The notes under the pieces: model-generated
Told to the model about the DNA's origin: nothing
Database searches by the model: none
What the model saw: the letters and a program-made list of their open reading frames with translations, nothing else
Shown: positions 18,657 to 26,680 of the stretch, in pieces
How the letters are laid out: each line of letters begins with the position of its first letter
Numbering within the stretch: the first letter of the stretch is position 1
NCBI GenBank assembly: GCA_025560025.1
Contig: CP048486.1
Location: 496,001 to 560,000, forward strand
DNA length: 64,000 nucleotides
Origin: Agrobacterium tumefaciens
GTDB taxonomy: Bacteria > Pseudomonadota > Alphaproteobacteria > Rhizobiales > Rhizobiaceae
Direction of reading: 5' to 3'
Translations under genes and position numbers: made by a program

Positions 18657-20252
18657 TCACTCCGCCTTGCAGTCCCAATGGAAATTGGAGAAGTTCAGGT
18701 CCCAGCTCTGCATGGGAATGAACTCGTAACCCTGAAGGCACTTGTTCGCCGCGTAACGGCGGTTCGGCGCAACGGCCCAGACGTCAGGCTGAAGATCGGC
18801 GATCTTCGTCTGCAGCTCCTTGTAGGTGGCGTTCTGCTCGTTCACATCCGTGGTGGCGCGGACCTTGTCGATCAGCCCGTCGATTTCCGCATTCTGCAAC
18901 CATTCCATCGACATCCAGGTGCCGGATGCCTTGGAGTGATACTGATTGTAGAACATCGAATCCGGCGACGGATAGGTCGGCGAGATGTTCACCTGCGTCG
19001 ATGCCGGCGTGGTTTCCGGCTTGGAGGACAGCTCGACGATACGGTTCCACGGCTCCGGCTTGATATCGAGCGTGATGCCGATCTGTTCGAGGCTGGATTG
19101 CAGAAGCAGCGCCACTTCGGCCTCGAAGGCCAGCGACGCGACATAGCTGTTGACCAGCGTGATCTTCTGGCCGGCATATTTCGACTTCGCCAGTTCTTCC
19201 TTGGCTTTTTCCAGATCGTAGACGCCCGGCTGGATATCGCCGTTATGCGCATCCTTGAATGCGTCGGAAAGTGGTCCGCGCATGTCGAAGCCCGGATAGA
19301 TCACTTCCTGGATCGTCTTGTAATCCGTCGCATAGGCGATGGCGCGGCGCACATGAACGTCGTCGGTCGGATAGACCTTGGTATTGAGCTTGATGACGAA
19401 ACCACCGGCGGTGCGGGTCTGGATCAGCTTGTAACCCTTCATCCGGCCGATGGATTCATAGGTGTCGTTGCCAAGCCCGTGCGAGGAAAGGCCGAGTTCG
19501 CCCTTTTCCGCAAGCGCCTTGACGGTCGCGTCGTCGCTGGTCTGCACGAAGCGCACTTCATCGATCGGCTTGCCCTTGGTCCAGCCGAGGAAATAATCGG
19601 CATTGCGGGCAATGACCATATCGGCGGAACGATTGTAGCTGACGAGCTTGTAGGGGCCGGAACCGGCAGAATGTTCGCCGACATAGGCCTCGCCCCATTT
19701 GTCCTCGGGCTTGGCATTGGCTTCGATCAGCGTCTTGTTCATCGCCATCATCAGCGGCGTTGCCGCCATGAAGGGCGAGAACTGGCGCTCGATCTTCATG
19801 ACCAGCGTGGCATCGTCAGGCGCGGTAACGTTTTCGGGCTTCAGCACGCCGACGATGAGGTTCGAAGGACCCTTGTTGATGCCGAGCAGGCGCTGGATTG
19901 ACCAGGCAAGATCGGCAGCCTTCACCGCCGTGCCATCCTGAAACTTAGCATCGTTGCGCAGGTGGAAGGTGTAGGTCAGGCCGTCTTCCGAAATCTCCCA
20001 GGATTTCGCCAGATGCGGCACGATTTCGCCCTTGGCGTTCACCGTGGTCAGACCGTCATACATGTTCACGATGGCCATATAGCCGGTGTAATCAGTCACC
20101 TTTGCCGGGTCGAGCGAGCTGAATATCTGCATGGTGTTGACCGCGACCGATACCTTGTCTTCCGCAAGGGCTGCGGAAGAAACAAACGGCAGCACGAGCG
20201 CCGTGCCGAGCGCCAGCGCGGCGAGACGGGAAGAAAGTACAGGCATTTTCAT
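18657..20252 (-). CDS. ABC transporter periplasmic peptide-binding protein (SBP_bac_5)
   Basis: 531-residue binding protein of the peptide/nickel family. It has a signal peptide (basic MKMPVLSSRLAALALG start, cleavage near ALAEDK) and GAGGAGAACG upstream of the ATG at 20252. Landmarks are VNMYDGLTTVNAKGEIVPHL, SWEISEDGLTYTFHLRNDAK and VRRAIAYATDYKTI. It belongs to the importer whose permeases and ATPase are encoded at 22996-26556. Unusually, two hydantoinase/DUF917 genes separate it from them, and a second such pair follows it. The substrate is probably a peptide or cyclic amide, by context only. Confidence 0.92.
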   Translation of the reverse strand: MKMPVLSSRLAALALGTALVLPFVSSAALAEDKVSVAVNTMQIFSSLDPAKVTDYTGYMAIVNMYDGLTTVNAKGEIVPHLAKSWEISEDGLTYTFHLRNDAKFQDGTAVKAADLAWSIQRLLGINKGPSNLIVGVLKPENVTAPDDATLVMKIERQFSPFMAATPLMMAMNKTLIEANAKPEDKWGEAYVGEHSAGSGPYKLVSYNRSADMVIARNADYFLGWTKGKPIDEVRFVQTSDDATVKALAEKGELGLSSHGLGNDTYESIGRMKGYKLIQTRTAGGFVIKLNTKVYPTDDVHVRRAIAYATDYKTIQEVIYPGFDMRGPLSDAFKDAHNGDIQPGVYDLEKAKEELAKSKYAGQKITLVNSYVASLAFEAEVALLLQSSLEQIGITLDIKPEPWNRIVELSSKPETTPASTQVNISPTYPSPDSMFYNQYHSKASGTWMSMEWLQNAEIDGLIDKVRATTDVNEQNATYKELQTKIADLQPDVWAVAPNRRYAANKCLQGYEFIPMQSWDLNFSNFHWDCKAE

Positions 20253-20295
20253 TATCGTTCTCCTCTTTATTGCGGGTCATTGGCCCCGCTTATGG

Positions 20296-21429
20296 TTAGG
20301 CAGCCTTGCTGACCGGAACGGGCAGCGGTGAGAAAGGAATGTCCGGGTAACCGAATGCCGCCGGCCCGACGACCTCAAGCGCGCGGGCGCTGCGCAGCAG
20401 GTCGTGGCAGGGGATGGCGATGACGGCCACACGCTGGCCGTAGCGCAGCACTTCGGTGGTGATCGGATAACCCGTATCGACATCGAGCAGGACGATCAGG
20501 TCGGGCACCGTCACTTCCACCTTGCCGTCACGGGAAAACAGCAGGAATTCGTTCTGGATGGCGACGCCCGCCGTCTGGCCGGCGCAATCGTCGAAGCCGG
20601 AGAGCGTGAGATCGCCAACCGCGAAACCGCCGCGCAGATGGCGCTTCAGGTCTGTGATCTTGCCGTTGAATATGCGCCGACCGCCTTCCAGTGCGCAGAC
20701 TGCGGCAATCGGGTCTTCCTGCTGCTTGCGGGCGCGGATCACTGCCTCACCGATGGCAATCGCCTTGGTATAGGTTTTCGGAATGCCATACTGGTGCACG
20801 TAATGCGCCTGCATCGGCGCGGTCGCCAGCATCGCGCCGCCGCCCTGCGAAACGACGCAGGCACGCGCCATGCGCTCGTGCCAGACTTCGGAAACGGCAT
20901 GGCTGAAGATGACGGCATTGCCGTGCAGATCGCACATCACCGACGGTGTGGAACTATGACCATAAATGGAGAAGGTGGTCATCTGCATTTCCGGGAAAGC
21001 CCGGCCCATGCCGTCGCAATCGAGGATCGGCAGGCCGCCCAACGCCGCCGTCACCAGCGGGTTCATGGAATTGGAACCGCCTATTTCCTCGCAGACGATG
21101 GCGTCGACAGGCGTGCGGATCAGCTCTTCCATCGCCCTGAGGCAACGCAGGCCTTCGCGCCCTTCGCGAATGCGCTCGACACCGACGACAGGTGCGCCGA
21201 TGCCGCCAATGGACATGCAGAGCGCCTCCGGCTCGATGGCATCGGTTGCGAGGATTTTCATCTCGTAACCGGCCTTCATGGCTTCCAGCGCCAGAAGCTT
21301 GCCGAGATAGGGATTGCCGCCGCCGCCCGTGCCGAGAATGCCGGCGCCGATTTCCAGCGCGTCGAGATCTTCACGGGTCAGCGTCCGCAATGCCGCTTCG
21401 TCATATTTCAGCTTGCGTGTCTCAGCCAT
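20296..21429 (-). CDS. DUF917 family protein (first copy)
   Basis: 377-residue DUF917 protein. It shares IGAGILGTGGGGNPYLG, the conserved EEIGGSNSMNPL and the DCDGMGRAFPEMQMT segment with the copy at 17463-18539. I chose the ATG at 21429, with GGGAG seven bases upstream, and an 8-bp overlap with the preceding hydantoinase gene. Tight coupling with a HyuA-like gene is seen in both copies. The function is uncharacterised; an enzyme or partner subunit acting with HyuA on a cyclic amide is plausible. Confidence 0.88.
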   Translation of the reverse strand: MAETRKLKYDEAALRTLTREDLDALEIGAGILGTGGGGNPYLGKLLALEAMKAGYEMKILATDAIEPEALCMSIGGIGAPVVGVERIREGREGLRCLRAMEELIRTPVDAIVCEEIGGSNSMNPLVTAALGGLPILDCDGMGRAFPEMQMTTFSIYGHSSTPSVMCDLHGNAVIFSHAVSEVWHERMARACVVSQGGGAMLATAPMQAHYVHQYGIPKTYTKAIAIGEAVIRARKQQEDPIAAVCALEGGRRIFNGKITDLKRHLRGGFAVGDLTLSGFDDCAGQTAGVAIQNEFLLFSRDGKVEVTVPDLIVLLDVDTGYPITTEVLRYGQRVAVIAIPCHDLLRSARALEVVGPAAFGYPDIPFSPLPVPVSKAA

Positions 21430-22996
21430 GATTGGCTCCCATTTCTCCAACAACTTTCACATGAATGCGGGTGGCATTGCCGGGCAGATAGGCAAGCGGC
21501 ATGTCCTCGCGCTCGATGACTTCCAGCGTCGCGGCAATCGCACCGGCGGCAATCGCCTTTTCGCGCGCCTCCGCTTCTGCCTCGGCCAGCGCGCTCTCGC
21601 GCGTGCGTCCGTCCACCAGGGAAAAGACCCGGTCGGTCTCGCCGCTGATCTGCGCAATCGCCGCGCCGACGGCATTGGCCACCGCGAAATTCTCAGGCCG
21701 GATGACTTCGAGGTCACCGATACGATCCGGCATCAGAATGGAACCGCCGCCAACGGCAATCACCGGCACCGGCGACGACGAGATGCGGCTGCGCTCCACG
21801 CAGGCCTCAAGCATGTCATTGATCTTGTCGACCGCCGCATCCACGAGCTTTTTGTCGAGGCTGGAAACCAGCGCCTTCTCGCCCACATCGGCCTTGCCGG
21901 AGGCAACCGCGATATCGGTCGCCGTCAGGGTCGAGCCACCGAAGCAGAGCGCCTCGCGGCGAACGCGGTAACCGACGGATTTCGGCCCGACGGTCAGGCC
22001 ATGGTCGCCATTGACCACCAGCGAACCGCCGCCGAGACCGATGGAGAAGACGTCCGGCATGCGGAAATTGGTGCGCACGCCGCCAATATCCACCGTGGTA
22101 GAGGCCTGACGCGGGAAACCATGCGAGAGCGAGCCGACATCGGAGGTGGTGCCGCCGACATCCACCACCACGGCATCCTTGAGGCCGGTGAGGAAGGCCG
22201 CACCGCGCATGGAATTCGTCGGGCCGGACGCGAAGGTGAGCACGGGGAAACCGCGCACCACATCCGCCGCCATCAGCGTGCCGTCGTTCTGGGTGATATA
22301 AAACGGGCAGGTGATGCCCGCCGCCTTCAGCGCTTCGCCGAAAGCCGCAACGGTGCGGTCGGCCAGCGATAGCAGGCTGGCATTCATGATTGCAGCACTT
22401 TCACGCGCAAGCAGACCGTGACGGCCAATATCCTTGGACATGACCACCGGCAGGCCCGGGCAGCGCTCCTGCAGGATCTCCTTCGCCTGCAACTCCATCG
22501 CTTCGTTGATGCCGCTGAAAACGCAGGTGACGGCAGCGGCCTTCAGGCCCTTGGCGCGGATATCAGCGGCGATACGGACGATCTCGTCCTCATCGAGCGG
22601 CGAAATTTCGCGGCCGTCGAATTCGTAACCGCCGCGCACCTGATAACCGTGGTTGCCGACGATTTCCCGGAGATCATCCGGCCAGTCGACCATGGGCGGC
22701 AGGCCGGCGCCGGAAGGTAGGCCGAGACGGATGGCGGCCACCTCATCCATATGCCGGCGCTCGATCACCGCATTGGTGAAATGCGTGGTGCCGATCATCA
22801 CGGCGCCAATGCGCGCCCTGTCAATGCCCGATGCCTCGATGACCTTTTCAAGGGCTTCGATGACACCGGATGTCACATCCTCTGTGGTGGAGGCCTTCAC
22901 CCCCGCCAGAACGGTTTTATCCTGCAACACAACGGCATCGGTATTCGTGCCGCCGACGTCAATTCCAACGCGATACACGTCAGGCTCCTCTTTCAT
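21422..22996 (-). CDS. Hydantoinase A / N-methylhydantoinase A family protein (first copy)
   Basis: 524-residue HyuA-family ATPase-fold protein. Motifs are RVGIDVGGTNTDAVVLQD, MIGTTHFTNAVIER, FASGPTNSMRGAAFLTG and VVDVGGTTSDVG. The start is the ATG at 22996, which forms a TGATG junction with the upstream ATPase gene; a TTG three bases earlier is also in frame. It is clearly paralogous to the gene at 15928-17466. As there, the partner is a DUF917 gene rather than hyuB. A ring-opening role on lactams or hydantoins is family knowledge; the actual substrate is unknown. Confidence 0.9.
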   Translation of the reverse strand: MKEEPDVYRVGIDVGGTNTDAVVLQDKTVLAGVKASTTEDVTSGVIEALEKVIEASGIDRARIGAVMIGTTHFTNAVIERRHMDEVAAIRLGLPSGAGLPPMVDWPDDLREIVGNHGYQVRGGYEFDGREISPLDEDEIVRIAADIRAKGLKAAAVTCVFSGINEAMELQAKEILQERCPGLPVVMSKDIGRHGLLARESAAIMNASLLSLADRTVAAFGEALKAAGITCPFYITQNDGTLMAADVVRGFPVLTFASGPTNSMRGAAFLTGLKDAVVVDVGGTTSDVGSLSHGFPRQASTTVDIGGVRTNFRMPDVFSIGLGGGSLVVNGDHGLTVGPKSVGYRVRREALCFGGSTLTATDIAVASGKADVGEKALVSSLDKKLVDAAVDKINDMLEACVERSRISSSPVPVIAVGGGSILMPDRIGDLEVIRPENFAVANAVGAAIAQISGETDRVFSLVDGRTRESALAEAEAEAREKAIAAGAIAATLEVIEREDMPLAYLPGNATRIHVKVVGEMGANHG

Positions 22997-24642
22997 CAAT
23001 CGGTCGTTTTTACGAGGAAGCGCATCCGCTCTTCCTCGGTCACGGTGGGTTTGAGACGTTCTTCCTCGTCGGTGACGACGGGGATGGCCGCGATCAGGGC
23101 GCGGGTATAGGGATGAGCCGGCTCGGCAAAGACCGCCGACGTCACGCCCTCCTCGACAATCTCGCCGCGCAGCATGATGGCGATGCGCGAGCAGAAATTG
23201 CGCATCAGCGACAGGTCGTGCGAGATCATCAAATATGTGAGGCCAAGTTCCTCGCGCAGTTGCAGCAGAAGGTCGATCACCGTCTTCTGCACGGAGACAT
23301 CGAGTGCCGCCGTCGGTTCATCGAGGATGAGGATTTTCGGTTCTGCCGCCAGCGCCCGGGCAATCGCCACGCGCTGCTTCTGGCCACCGGAAAGCTCATG
23401 CGGATATTTGCCGAGATAGGATTGCGGCAGCCGCACCAGCCCCATCAGTTCCTGCATCCGGCTTTCCCGCTCCTGGCCATCCATACCGATGGATTTCAAC
23501 GGCAGGGCAAGTGTCTGTTTGACCGTGCGCTTCGGATTGAGCGAGGTGCCCGGATTTTGATAGACGATCTGCGTCAGCCGCTTGCCGCGCTCAGGCGCCG
23601 GGGCGTCAATGACAAGATTGCCGGAGGTGGGACGCGACAGGCCCATGATCATGCGCGCAACCGAGGTCTTGCCGGAGCCAGACTCACCCGCCAGGCCGAA
23701 AACCTCGCCCTGCTTGAGCGTCAGGTTCACGTCGCGCACGGCATGGTAGCCATTGCGCCTGCCGTAAATCTTGTTCAGGCCTTCGATGGTGATGATCGGC
23801 TGCCGCGTGCTTTGCGTGAGGTCCGTGACGCGTGGGCCATAGAGCGGCGGCACCGCATCCAGCAGCGAACGCGTATAGTCCTTGGCAGGGGTGTGCAGGA
23901 TCTGTGTGCAGGGACCGGTCTCGATGATATCGCCATGGTGCATGACCACGACCCTGTCCGCCACCTTGCGCACGACGCCGAGATTGTGGGTGATCATCAG
24001 CAGCGCCATGTTTTCTTCGGCAACCAGCTGGTTGATGAGGTTGAGGATTTCATCCTGCGTCGTCACGTCGAGCGCCGTACCCGGCTCATCCGCAATCAGG
24101 AGCTTCGGCTGGTGCAGCAGGGCAAGCCCGATCAGCACGCGCTGGCGCATACCGCCCGAAAGCTCGGACGGATAGGCATTCATCACCCGTTCGGTATCCG
24201 CGAGCTGTACCCGGCGCAGCACCGCAGCGATGCGGTTGCGGCGCTCCGCCTTCGACGAGTTGACGCCGTCGCGCTTGTCGGCAAAACGCATGACATCATC
24301 GAGATGCGTGCCGATCTTGAAGACCGGGTTAAACGAGGAGAGCGGGTCCTGCATGATCAGCGAAAACGCCGTTCCTTTCAGGGCCTCGCGCTCCCTGCGC
24401 GGCAGGGCAAGCACATTCCGGCCATCGATGACGATCGCACCTGATGTGATCGCGGCATTCTTCGGCAAAGTGCCTATGATCGCCTTGGCGGTGACGGATT
24501 TTCCCGATCCGGTTTCGCCGATCAGCGCCACGCGCTCGCCGGCGGCAACGGTGAAGGCGACATCGCGCAGCACCTGCCGGGTGCGACCGTAATTGGTGAA
24601 GGTGACGTTGAGGTTTTCGACCTTAAGAAGCGGTTCAGTCAT
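22996..24642 (-). CDS. Peptide ABC transporter ATP-binding protein, DppD-DppF fusion
   Basis: 548-residue fused ATPase. The N-terminal domain has Walker A GETGSGKSVTAKAI and signature LSGGMRQRVLIG. The C-terminal domain has GESGSGKTSVARMI, signature LSGGQKQRVAIARA and Walker B LILDEPTAALD. The ATG at 24642 (MTEPLLKVENL) lies just after the stop of the permease gene, with TAAGG upstream. It powers the second peptide importer. A one-base overlap couples it to the hydantoinase gene, so transport and metabolism are co-expressed. Confidence 0.95.
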   Translation of the reverse strand: MTEPLLKVENLNVTFTNYGRTRQVLRDVAFTVAAGERVALIGETGSGKSVTAKAIIGTLPKNAAITSGAIVIDGRNVLALPRREREALKGTAFSLIMQDPLSSFNPVFKIGTHLDDVMRFADKRDGVNSSKAERRNRIAAVLRRVQLADTERVMNAYPSELSGGMRQRVLIGLALLHQPKLLIADEPGTALDVTTQDEILNLINQLVAEENMALLMITHNLGVVRKVADRVVVMHHGDIIETGPCTQILHTPAKDYTRSLLDAVPPLYGPRVTDLTQSTRQPIITIEGLNKIYGRRNGYHAVRDVNLTLKQGEVFGLAGESGSGKTSVARMIMGLSRPTSGNLVIDAPAPERGKRLTQIVYQNPGTSLNPKRTVKQTLALPLKSIGMDGQERESRMQELMGLVRLPQSYLGKYPHELSGGQKQRVAIARALAAEPKILILDEPTAALDVSVQKTVIDLLLQLREELGLTYLMISHDLSLMRNFCSRIAIMLRGEIVEEGVTSAVFAEPAHPYTRALIAAIPVVTDEEERLKPTVTEEERMRFLVKTTD

Positions 24643-24646
24643 GGCC

Positions 24647-25528
24647 TTAGCTTTCCACGTCGAACATGTCACGCAGGCCGTCGCCCAGCAGATTGAAACC
24701 CAGCGTCACGTAAAGCACGGCTGCACCGGGGCAGAGCACTTCCCACCAGAAATCCGGCATGAACTGGCGCCCGTCGGCAACCATCGATCCGAGGTCGGGG
24801 GTCGGCGGTTTGACGCCGAAACCGAGGAAGCTCAGCGTCGCGCCAAACAGGATGACAAAGGCGGCATCCAGCGTCGTCTTGACTGAAATGACCGAGACGC
24901 AATTCGGCAGGATTTCGCGAAAGAGAATGTGCAGCGGGCCGGCACCGGCAAGACGCGCCGCCTCGATATAGTCTTCCGAGGCGATGGACTTCGACACCGA
25001 ATAGATCAGCCGCGCATGCCAGGTCCACCATAGCAGCGTGATCGCGATCATGGCGTTCATCAGCGTCGGTTCCAGCAGGTTGGAGACCGCCAGCGCCATG
25101 ACGAGCGGCGGCATGGCCAGCATCACATTCGTCAGGCCGCTAATGAGCTTTTCAGTCCAGCCACCGAAATAACCGGCGATGAGGCCAAGCACGGTTCCGA
25201 CCGGCACCGAAATGCCGAGCACGCCGATGACGAGAAGCAGCGAGACCCGCAGCCCGAAGATGGTACGCGAAAAGATATCGCGGCCGGCCTTGTCGGTGCC
25301 GAACCAGTGCTCCAGATCCGGCGGCATATGCCGGGCGCGGAAATCGACGACCGCGCCGATATGTTTGGGATAGGGCGTGAGCCATGGCGCGAAGACCGCC
25401 AGCACCAGCACCGATAGCAGGATCAGCGAGCCGATGACCGCCGCCGGATTGCGGCTGAAGCGATACCACATCATGTAACCGGCGCTTAGGCCGCGATCGG
25501 TGGGTTCGAGCATTTTCATATCAGCCAT
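24647..25528 (-). CDS. Peptide ABC transporter permease (DppC-like)
   Basis: 293-residue membrane permease. The N-terminal helix spans about residues 35-55. Then come the family segment HWFGTDKAGRDIFSRTIFGLR and the EAA-type loop EAARLAGAGPLHILFREILPN. The ATG at 25528 overlaps the stop of the preceding permease gene by one base (TGATG). It pairs with the DppB-like protein to form the channel of the second peptide importer. Confidence 0.94.
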   Translation of the reverse strand: MADMKMLEPTDRGLSAGYMMWYRFSRNPAAVIGSLILLSVLVLAVFAPWLTPYPKHIGAVVDFRARHMPPDLEHWFGTDKAGRDIFSRTIFGLRVSLLLVIGVLGISVPVGTVLGLIAGYFGGWTEKLISGLTNVMLAMPPLVMALAVSNLLEPTLMNAMIAITLLWWTWHARLIYSVSKSIASEDYIEAARLAGAGPLHILFREILPNCVSVISVKTTLDAAFVILFGATLSFLGFGVKPPTPDLGSMVADGRQFMPDFWWEVLCPGAAVLYVTLGFNLLGDGLRDMFDVES

Positions 25529-26556
25529 CAGCGAGCCTCCTTGCGGCGCAGGCGCGGGTCGATGATCGAGATCAGGACATCCACGATCAGGTTCGCAACG
25601 ATGAAGAACAAGCCGGCCACCAGCACCACGGCGGTCACGGCATTGAGGTCTTTCTGCAGGATGGCGTTCAACCCGTAGGAGGCGAAACCGCCCCAGGCGA
25701 AGACCATCTCGATCACGAAGGCATTGCCGATCAGGGACGCGAATTCGAGGCCCATGATCGTCAGCGGTGCAATGGAAGAGAGCTTCAGCAGATAACGGAA
25801 GATGATGACCCTCTCCGGCACGCCGAAGCTCTGCAGGGTCAGCACATGGTCCTTGCGCTGGTTCTCGATCATCGAGGAGCGGGTGATGCGGGTGATCTGG
25901 CCGATGCCTGCCATGGAAAGCGCAAATGCCGGCAGTGCAAGGTGTTTCAGCGCATCGAGCACCACATCGAACCGTCCGGCCAGCGTGCCGTCGATCAGGA
26001 TGAAGCCCGTCGGACCGCCCTGCCAGCCAAGCCCGTGGTCGAGCCTGCCGATGATCGGCCAGCCGGAGAGAAACCGGGCGGCCAGCAATTGCAGTGTGAT
26101 GGCGAAAAGAAAGCTCGGGATCGTGACCCCGGTGAGCGACAGGATGCGGCCGATATGGTCCAGCGGGCGGTCGCGATAATGCGCCGTGATGACGCCGAGC
26201 GGGATGGCGACGGCAAACATGAAGATGACCGAGACAAGTACCAGTTCCACGGTCGCAGGAACGGTCTGCGCCAGATCGGTAGTCACCGGGCGTTGCGACA
26301 CCAGCGAGAAACCGAGATCGCCGTGCAGGGCATTGCCGATATAGTCGAGATATTGGACGGCGAGCGGCTTATCGAGACCCATCTCGCCGCGCAGCGCATC
26401 CACCTGCTCCTGCGTTGCCGCAGGACCGAGCGCCATGCGGGCGGGATCGCCCGGCACCACGCGGGCAAGCACGAAAATCATGATGGACAGGGCGATCATG
26501 ACCAGCACGAAGGTGCCGAGCCTGTTGAAAATCGCGACCAGCGGATGTTGCTGCAT
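25528..26556 (-). CDS. Peptide ABC transporter permease (DppB-like)
   Basis: 342-residue permease and first gene of the long operon running to the LysR gene. The conserved start region LVAIFNRLGTFVLVMIALSI and the VVPGDPARMALG segment define it. The late EAA-like loop is SFGVPERVIIFRYLLKL. The ATG at 26556 is preferred because homology begins there. The frame is open for more than 130 codons upstream, but that part runs into the divergent regulator gene and looks non-coding. No strong ribosome site is visible. Confidence 0.92.
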   Translation of the reverse strand: MQQHPLVAIFNRLGTFVLVMIALSIMIFVLARVVPGDPARMALGPAATQEQVDALRGEMGLDKPLAVQYLDYIGNALHGDLGFSLVSQRPVTTDLAQTVPATVELVLVSVIFMFAVAIPLGVITAHYRDRPLDHIGRILSLTGVTIPSFLFAITLQLLAARFLSGWPIIGRLDHGLGWQGGPTGFILIDGTLAGRFDVVLDALKHLALPAFALSMAGIGQITRITRSSMIENQRKDHVLTLQSFGVPERVIIFRYLLKLSSIAPLTIMGLEFASLIGNAFVIEMVFAWGGFASYGLNAILQKDLNAVTAVVLVAGLFFIVANLIVDVLISIIDPRLRRKEAR

Positions 26557-26632
26557 CGGTGGGACGTTCCTTGTGCATCGGTTGCGTGAGCACAAGTTTT
26601 CACCACATGTCCGTTTGAACAATTGCCGAAAG

Positions 26633-26665
26633 GTATAGTTTTTCGAAAGATGAGTATAGGTTTTC
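26633..26665. promoter_or_regulatory. Direct repeat in the divergent promoter of the LuxR-type regulator
   Basis: GTATAGTTTTTC (26633) and GTATAGGTTTTC (26654) are near-identical direct repeats 21 bp apart, two helical turns. They lie in the 124-bp region between the divergent peptide operon and regulator gene. Tandem sites at this spacing are typical for cooperative activators, so these could be binding sites of the adjacent regulator. This is inference only. Confidence 0.4.
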
Positions 26666-26680
26666 AGGCTTAAATCCCCT

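Noticed and set aside
22870..24444. A 524-codon plus-strand frame opposite the fused ATPase gene
   Set aside because: The minus strand encodes an unmistakable double ABC ATPase; the opposite frame has shadow-like composition only.
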